Source: Lentinula raphanica
Lineage: Eukaryota > Basidiomycota > Agaricomycetes > Agaricales > Omphalotaceae
NCBI GenBank assembly: GCA_027919835.1
Contig: JANVFP010000021.1
Location: forward strand, 248,001 to 312,000
Reading direction: 5' to 3'
Length of the DNA: 64,000 nt
A model generated the notes under the pieces. The model saw only the letters and a list, made by a program, of their open reading frames with translations. It was not told the DNA's origin and did no database searches. A program made the position numbers and the translations under genes. Shown in pieces: positions 57,278-64,000 of this stretch; within the stretch, counting starts at the first letter, position 1, and each line of letters opens with the position of its first letter.

Positions 57278-60147
57278 ATGCCAATTCCTCTACGAACCTC
57301 CATGGCCTCTTCTGGTAACACATCCCGCCGATCTTCAACTGACACTCGAACGACTCGCACTGGTCATTCCAGTAGCTCTACACGGACTAAAGATCGTCAC
57401 AAGACTTCTTCCTCCAGCAGAGAGCTCGCAGTGCTTTATGCTGTGGAAAAGCACAAATCAGAATCTCTTCAACTCAGTCTCGATGAAGCTCATAGGGAGC
57501 TCGCAGCCCAAAGGCGCCGTATCGAAGAAGCAGAGACAAACTTACTGGAAGTTACCTCTGCTTTCATGAAGGCGAACAAGGAGCGGCTCGAAGCTCTTCA
57601 TGATGCTGCTGTTGCTACAGAAGAGCGGGAGTAAGTCTGAACCCTAAAGCCAATCAGTTTTAATGTTAATGAGAGTACTAATGGGCGCTTGTATCAGACT
57701 ATACCGACTGCAGCTGTCGGCTGCTCAAAGTGATATTGACAAGGCCCACCATGTCGTTCGGACCATAGACCAGAGACGTGTCAAGGCCGAGGAAGATGCT
57801 GCCAAGTACCAACGGTCTGCGAGGGAGCTTCGTGAAAAGCAATTAATTCTAGCTGCTCGTGAGGAGGGCCGACGAGTGGGTTTCAGGGAAGGACTGCAAC
57901 GCGCTAGAGCAGAAGTGGGCTTTTTGGATATCGACCAGACAGGTTATGTCACACCACCGAACAGGAACCCACTGGAATCTCTGAGTGATGTCGATGAAGA
58001 TCGGAGTACAATCTATAGCGATGAGATTGACGAGCCGATTTCTCCACCACGTGCAATGCCTTCCGAGCCTCCTAGTGTTCGTGAAAGATCTCCAGATATT
58101 CAGCCTCAGCCACTTCCACGAAGTCCACCTCCTCGACATACTCCCGCTCCAGCTGCGCCACCTCGTCCTTCGAGTAGATCGACTACTGCAACGGGTCAAA
58201 TACACCCAATACCCTACCACAACATCCCGCCATCTCCTCGCCATCCTCCCGTCAATATCCCGCCCGATGGAATGATCCCCTTGGATAGCTCAGACGGTAA
58301 CGGAATTGTCCTTCCTCCTCCTCATGAACTATCACCCATGCCTCCAATCATGGAACTCTCACCTGCACCTGCGCCTCCACCGGTAATAGAAGAAGAAGAA
58401 CCCAGAATAGTACCACCACCGGGTTCCCACCATCGTTCCCCAATGTACGCTTCCCACCCGGATTACCATCCAGGTCATTCTTATCGGGGTCAATCATCTC
58501 CCGAGTCTAGTTCTACTGCTATGTCACAGTTCGATATGCTGGCAGAACCACAAAGTATGATGGCGAATCTCAGTCCGATGAGTGCCATTCCAGAGGTAGC
58601 GAGTGGCTTCACAAGTCCTAATGTACCATCGATGCAAGGTGGAGATCTTCATAGAAGTGGGTCCATGGTTAGTTGCAATCACCAGATTCTATTCGTCATT
58701 CGTGGCCAACTTATCTCTGTTTTCTAGCGTAGTACAGCATCACCTCGCCGTTCGCCTTCTCCGATTCCCGTCCCACCCGCCATGCAGACTCCACGGTCCC
58801 AACCACAAGCTATGCCTGATGTGAACGTAAACTATTACGCTGCGAATACGGGTCATCAGAGAGTCGGTCATAAACAGTCGGTGGTATGTCCAAAAGTTGC
58901 TTCTTTCTGCGTGTATGTGGACTGAATGCACGTTATTCTAGTCCAGCATGACTTCTTCCAAGCGTGCTAAAAGTCCTCCTACAAGCCGTTCACGGCCTTA
59001 CTCCCCACCACAGATAGCTAACATATACACGAACCCGCACTATCAGAATGCTAACGACGCGCAAGAGTATGCTAGAAACATGCCCCCGGAGGTGAAGATT
59101 CCTTCAATGACACTGTGATAGGTTCTGATCACTGTCTGATTCTTTAGCGTGATGGTGGGCGACGGTCGAAGACGCCAACACAGAGAAGTTATTCTCCTTA
59201 TGGCGAAGAGCAACAACAGGCGTCGTTCATACCACCTACGCCTTCCTATATACCGCATACTTTATCTCAAGAACCATTACGCAAACCGAGCAGGAAAGCG
59301 TCCATGGTAAGTATGCTTTGTTGAATGCTTCACATGGGATGAGCTCATGTTTGAGGATAGACAAGTGCAGGTTCAAGCAGCCGTGCAGACACCAGACATC
59401 AATCTAGAAGTCCCCCTGTGGTATCCCCGCCTACAGCTGGGATATACACCACTCTAGCTCCTCCAGACGCGCAAATAGAAGCACATTCACCACAATCAAG
59501 TAGTAGCGGCGATTACAGTGTGAAGATTCTATCTCCAGTACGTTGTATTCATCTTGCTCCTGCTCACGGGATATATGTCTTTATGCTCTTCACCATTCAC
59601 TCAGACACCCCCCGGCTCAGCTCACAACGTGAACATGGAAGGTTCAAGACGGCCCTTGAACGAATTTTTGAGCGCTAAAGATGCTGAACGCCCGATGCCA
59701 ATGCCTGGATCACCTCGAGCTCAATCCCCCTCTCCACGTTTACATCCAATTGGTCTTTCGCCGGACAATGATGTCCCATTACAAACCGCTCCATTTGGCT
59801 CTCCAAGCATCGGTACTCCGATAGCTTTGGGCGGAGGAGGAATCTTCGTCCCTTCAGCTTTCACTCCGGGATCCAACCCTAATGCGAGTTCTGCTTTACC
59901 AGATTCGGGTGGATCGTACAATTCACTTGGAATGCCAACAAGCAGCCATCGTCCTGTTATTCCTGATCCTTCGTTGCTTGGTCCAGCGGACTCTGATACT
60001 GATTCCGAATCTCGTGTATCGTCCGGTATGAATAGTGAAGCGAACACGTTAACCACGCCTCCTACTGTTGCACGTGGGTTACCCGCTCAACGTGCCCGTG
60101 CCAATAGTCGAGGAGGGAAAGCTGCAACGAAGAAGAAGCGTCGTTGA
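57278..60147 (+). CDS. Long proline/serine-rich protein with N-terminal coiled coil
   Basis: Start ATG 57278 (MPIPLRTSMASSGNTSRRSS), stop TGA 60145-60147; six or seven exons, about 850 residues. Residues about 45-190 form a predicted coiled coil (RELAVLYAVEKHKSESLQLSLDEAHREL..., LYRLQLSAAQSDIDKAHHVVRTIDQRR..., EEGRRVGFREGLQRARAEVG). The remainder is low-complexity Pro/Ser/Arg-rich with many SPP/SPR motifs and no catalytic domain, ending in a basic AATKKKRR tail that could be a nuclear localisation signal. I do not recognise a named orthologue. Architecture suggests a scaffold regulated by proline-directed phosphorylation (inference). Confidence 0.75.
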
Positions 60148-60458
60148 GTGTTTGAAGATACATACCGTTTTAATGGTATGATAGTACGATATGGTCGAAT
60201 ACGGGAAATATATATTATTATACATACCGTTGACGATAATATCGAACCGTCTATTCCATGAAACACTTGCAGTATGTACATAGATGTATGTGCTATACGG
60301 AGGATATCAGAACAACGGTACCAACCTGTTAGATGATTAACGTGAACATGAATATGTAACCCAGTATGAATGAGAAATGAGAAGACGAATGGAGAATGGA
60401 GAATAAAATAAGGGAGGAATGTGGGGTTTGATACAGAAAAGTAATACAGAGTACTCGT
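60148..60458. other. Convergent gap, 311 bp
   Basis: Holds the 3' UTRs of the two convergent genes. AT-rich, with several TATATATTA stretches near 60210 and GAGAATGGAGAATGGAGAAT-like short tandem units near 60389. No gene. Confidence 0.45.
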
Positions 60459-62497
60459 TTACGATTTCAGAGGATCCTCTGAAGTGTCCAACAGACCCTC
60501 CGCTGCAACCGCCGGACTGGCCTTGTCGCCACCAGGTTCGGACTTCAACTGAGGCACTGGGGTAACAGGACCACCATTTGCCTCAGGAGCAGGTGGTGGT
60601 GGTGCTTCGCCTTGTAGTTGGGGATGTGAAAGGTCCTTGTCATCGTCACTCCCATCCTCCTGTTGTATACCCTTCTCGAACTCCTCTAGCTTGGCTTTCA
60701 AACTCTGAGTAGAATCCGAGCCATCATCATTATCATCATCTTCATCACGAGCTGCCCCGAGTCCGAGCGTCTCCGTGAAAAATGAACTCGTCGAATCGTC
60801 GCCACCACCAATATCATCATCATCGTCACTGTCCTCTCCTGTGAACATCAACGAAGAAGCACCACTCAGAATGCCGCTTTCCCGGTTGAAAGAGATGCCA
60901 CCGTTACTGCCCAGCACTCGAGCGAAATTGGAAAGAGAGGTTTGTTCGTCGTATTCCTCGCTGCGCTCGAATGCCTTCCGCGCTTCGTATGCTTCTCTCC
61001 GGGCTTTGTACGCTGCGAGACGAGTCTGCGCGTAGATTTGGGGAAGGTATGATGGGGTTGCATAGCCGTATTGACTTTCAACCCGTTGCTTGATCCATTC
61101 GTACCATTCTTTCGTCGTCCGACCATGTAGAAGCGCGACGATGAGAATTGTCATGTTATCACATCCAATCCCGGCTCCACCTTGCGTGTCAGGTGCAAGA
61201 CAGTGATCGCAAATAATCTCCCCAATCTCCTTCAATTCTACCCCTTGTGCGACTTTGGAGCGAACGATGTTAACAACTTGCTGGCTTGTTAGGCAGTCCC
61301 AGATACCTACAGAGCATGAGTGTTAGAGATGCTCGAATAAATTATCCGCGATAAATTTTTTACCGTCACAAGCAAGGACGATAAACTCGTCTTCCGGGTC
61401 GATAACATGAACGGTAATTTCGGGATCCGATGTGATGATCTGCTTCTCAGGAGGCAGACGGTTGTTCTTCTTGAATTCAAAATCTCCAATCGCTCTTGAC
61501 AGTGCGAGGTTACCTGTGAATATGTAAACGGTAATCAAGATCAACAGACAGCACAGTTCCGCACCACAAACACGTCCGTATTCCACATATCCGCCAGCAT
61601 CTGAAATTCTTGTTTTCTCCGCTATATGCAAAATCAAAAACAGGATAGATGCGAGATGCACAAGAGTTTCTAACATTCGTTTGTTGGCTTGTGGTCGAAG
61701 CTCAGAGGTTTAACTTCTCCCTTAGCACTGAGAACCGACCGTGAGTCACCAGCATTGGCCTGGGGTATTATGTTATCACGATGAACAGCGAGGCGAGTGA
61801 TAGGCGTACGTACAACGTAAATTTTGTCATGAGTCACAAGTGCGGCCACAGCAGTACATCCCGATGGGTCTCGTGCATGAGCAGGACCTGGACAGATGAG
61901 ATGAGCACGACCGTAGGTTAGATTCAAGTGATATGATAACTTACTAGCTCTGATATCTTCATCGGTACCCAGAAAAGCCCTTTTGAGGGCCATATCGTAT
62001 TCTTTAGCTAGAAATGACTCCTCCGTGACCAGCCTCTTATGGACATTTTGACCAGCAAACTTGGCCACCGATCCACCTTTTGAACATCAGATACGAAGAC
62101 TAGATAAATTTCAGGAGAACGAACCGCCATGACCGTCGTAAACCGCGAAAAACGCAAGCCGGTCCTTCTGCTCTTCATCAAGATCCAGCACAGCAGCATG
62201 AGAGTCTTCCATTGCTATTTTTTTCAGAAGCATGGAGGTGAGGATAGTCATTTCTCCCTATAGATGGTGACGCACAGATTCTCCACCCTTGCATCTCAGT
62301 TATCGCATAGGCGAATCGATCATTATCGCCTGTTTCCACTTTTTTTGTCGTTTCTGGTATCCGAAAAAGCCTTGAGCACTGTATTCTGAAGTCAAATCGA
62401 AGGTTATCGGGCAAGTACCTGGTGTCGAAAGAGTTTGACCCTGAGGATGACGAATTCAGTCATGTATTGAGAGAAGCTGCGAAGACTAACGCACCAT
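60459..62497 (-). CDS. Protein phosphatase 2C (Ptc2/Ptc3-type)
   Basis: The start codon is ATG 62495-62497, followed at once by a 54-nt intron (62441-62494). A 22-nt exon (62419-62440) gives GQTLSTP, and after another intron come ETTKKVETGDNDRFAYAITEMQGWRI. The result MGQTLS... matches Ptc2/3 and carries an N-myristoylation-type Gly2. The PP2C core has MEDSHAAVLDL, FFAVYDGHGG, NAGDSRSVLSAKG, LALSRAIGDFEFK, VLACDGIWDCLTSQQVVN and GIGCDNMTILIV, covering the metal-binding Asp residues. The C-terminal 180 residues are acidic and disordered, ending EDPLKS; stop TAA 60459-60461. In yeast these phosphatases turn off Hog1 and Rad53 signalling. Confidence 0.93.
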
Positions 62498-62593
62498 CTC
62501 TGTTAAAACTTATGGTTGAGAGAGTACGGATAGCGTAAAGCCAGTAACCCAGCAAGTCGTGAAGAGATTGTAGAGAGAGAGGCTGTCAAGAAA
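62498..62593. promoter_or_regulatory. Short divergent region next to the PP2C start
   Basis: 96 bp between the PP2C start and a small spliced ORF start on the other strand. No TATA box is recognised. Confidence 0.35.
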
Positions 62594-62761
62594 ATGGTCG
62601 TGAAAATCAAAGGTCAACCGGTGAGCGCCTAGTCACACGATATGAGTGACTTAACAGAGACAAACAAATTTTAGACTCTCTTTCTCTTTCTCCTCCATCA
62701 AACTTCAATCGACGCTCAAATCCTGATTGCGATTGCACAACATGCGATTACTCTGCCGTAG
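62594..62761 (+). CDS. Possible small spliced ORF (37 residues)
   Basis: ATG 62594 opens MVVKIKGQP; a 54-nt intron (62621-62674) with good GTGAGC donor and TTTTAG acceptor joins TLFLFLLHQTSIDAQILIAIAQHAITLP, stop TAG 62759-62761. The join is in frame and the intron size matches its neighbours, but the product is tiny and unknown to me. It may continue through another exon, or be chance. Confidence 0.3.
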
Positions 62762-64000
62762 ATCGATACCAATGTTACGAAGACAGTCGTTTGCCTTTTA
62801 ATTTCGGTTGTATTCTTTACATATTCGATAATCTTCCGACAGAATTTCCGAACTCTCATCCGTTTTCTAACAACAGTTCAACCGTCAACGTTCAATGGAC
62901 GTCGGTCAACTTAATTCTACGCAGGAGGATCGCGCTCGATGCTCTAGTAGATACCAATTGGGCCTCTTTTCTGTTGGCCTTCGAACCCAACCGGTGATAC
63001 GTGCTTAACAGTGAACACTGACAAGTTTGTCCCGGCAATGTTGACCGGTCGCCTCCGGTTCAAGCTACTGAATTGACTTGCAAAGCTCAATCAGGACCTG
63101 TTCATTGAACAATCTTTGTACATGAATACATCATCATCGTCATACGGGTGTTGTGTGAGTACTTGAAAGTTTGCTCAATTCACATTGAACTCTTATCCTA
63201 ATCATCAATCTCTTCTGCGATTCAGTCTGATCCAGTCTGATCATGGTGAACTGAGAGGACGCACAGAATGTTCAAAAGCCTCGCCGCTCTGGAATATGTA
63301 ACTCATACCTCTTGCCCAGTGCGTGAAGACTTGATCCGGTATTCGGTCAAAGCTGTACATACCGAGCACAAATATGGAATGGTCCATTGCTCAGAGTAAG
63401 TGAAAATATGCTGGTCTCACTATTCATTCCACATGTGAGCAAGTCCCACAGTGAGCAGTGTTTATGGTTCACCTCAGTCTGTAGATTGCAATGCCCTCTG
63501 TTCTGTTTATCGATGCGATGTACCGGCGAAGCTGAAGAGCGGGCAGTAGCTTTTTCCCCTCATATGATTAGGTTTGACAAGGACGTTCAATCTGGAGCTG
63601 CAAGGGTGTACAGTGAAAATTTTATGAATGTGATTGTCCGCATACAATACAGTGCAAACCTTCTTTCTGGAGTGATACCATACACTACATCGCTGCCAGT
63701 GTGCAACGGTGTTTTCAGCAGGCAGGCACGTACTACAAGATTCTGATAGTAAGAATCCTTCGCTGGCTCTACTGAATAGTAGCGTTGTACTTTACCAAAT
63801 TGTTGTCACACGACGGAGTATAGTTGTGTGCCTTACATAAGTATGAAGTTATCAACTCTTTCTTTCTTTCCTTCTTCTCCTTGCCATTTGCCTCATCTTA
63901 GAACATAGAGTTTCCGAAATTACCGCTATCGAATTCATTATCTTTTCATATCTTTGTATGTTCTTTCAGTTCCCCGTTTTCTCATGAACTTTACCAAGTA
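62762..64000. other. Right-end region without a firm gene
   Basis: 1.24 kb. ORFs of 60-120 codons occur, including the candidate listed separately (63268-63746). Pyrimidine-rich tracts (TTCTTTCTTTCC near 63861) lie at the right edge and could be promoter or intron sequence of a gene beyond the window. There are no repeats or RNA genes by eye. Confidence 0.4.
63268..63746 (+). CDS. Possible two-exon hypothetical protein
   Basis: ATG 63268 opens MFKSLAALEYVTHTSCPVRE and reaches a strong donor (GTAAGTG) just before an in-frame stop. An acceptor at CCCACAG (about 63451) returns to an open frame running to TGA 63744-63746 (CLWFTSVCRL...ARTTRF). The join is in frame, giving about 143 residues. No family motif is recognised, and coding bias is not clear. 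Chance remains likely. Confidence 0.25.

Noticed and set aside
1..64000. CRISPR arrays, operons, tRNA or rRNA genes, viral insertions
   Set aside because: No regularly spaced identical repeats, no cloverleaf or rRNA-like sequence recognised by eye, and no viral protein motifs; the genes are spliced eukaryotic genes.

Overview
This is a stretch of fungal nuclear chromosome, almost certainly from a mushroom-forming basidiomycete (Agaricomycetes). The evidence is dense genes on both strands, introns of roughly 50-60 nt in nearly every gene, short intergenic gaps, and families typical of these fungi (F-box/LRR proteins, single-pass membrane proteins with an Ig-like ectodomain, HSL-type alpha/beta hydrolases, DHA1 and DHA2 transporters). 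There is no bacterial, organellar or viral block. I support 27 protein genes (the first cut by the left edge), two weaker small-gene candidates and two non-autonomous DNA transposons. CDS spans run from start codon to stop codon and include introns; exon joins are given where I worked them out from sequence and reading frame.

Left part (1-20,954): end of the rRNA-processing DEAH helicase Dhr1/DHX37; an F-box/LRR protein; the long Sen1 helicase (minus); translin; the SAGA subunit Sgf29; a gene-poor 2.3 kb gap; mitochondrial ribosomal protein uL6m (minus) head to head with V-ATPase subunit c; a ZCCHC10-like zinc knuckle protein (minus) head to head with a histone-fold protein; a 2-oxoglutarate/Fe(II) dioxygenase.

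Middle part (21,116-42,727): a large ABCC-type ABC transporter (minus); a nucleotidyltransferase-like fungal protein; a DHA1 MFS transporter (minus); a small heat-shock protein with a clear heat-shock element and TATA box; an Arc1/AIMP1-type tRNA-synthetase cofactor; a DHA2 MFS transporter; the CAAX protease Rce1 (minus) head to head with the DNA polymerase alpha B subunit Pol12. Two hAT-like MITEs, each with perfect terminal inverted repeats and an 8-bp target-site duplication, sit inside the Rce1-Pol12 divergent promoter.

Right part (43,243-64,000): an F-box-like protein; a Sec14/CRAL-TRIO lipid-transfer protein (minus); a single-pass membrane protein; an alpha/beta hydrolase; the class II histone deacetylase Hos3; nucleoporin Ndc1 (minus); a NUDCD1-like protein (minus); a long proline/serine-rich coiled-coil protein; a PP2C phosphatase (minus) whose start codon is directly followed by an intron; and a weakly supported terminal region.

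Most genes are housekeeping and act in separate pathways (ribosome biogenesis, RNA termination, chromatin, DNA replication, nuclear pore, prenyl-protein processing), so there is no gene cluster with one joint function and I found no convincing undescribed multi-gene system. The best leads are the double MITE insertion into a shared promoter, unusual gene structures (a 10-nt microexon and a GC-AG intron in V-ATPase subunit c; a start codon isolated by an intron plus a 22-nt exon in the PP2C gene), and a conserved-looking nucleotidyltransferase-like protein.
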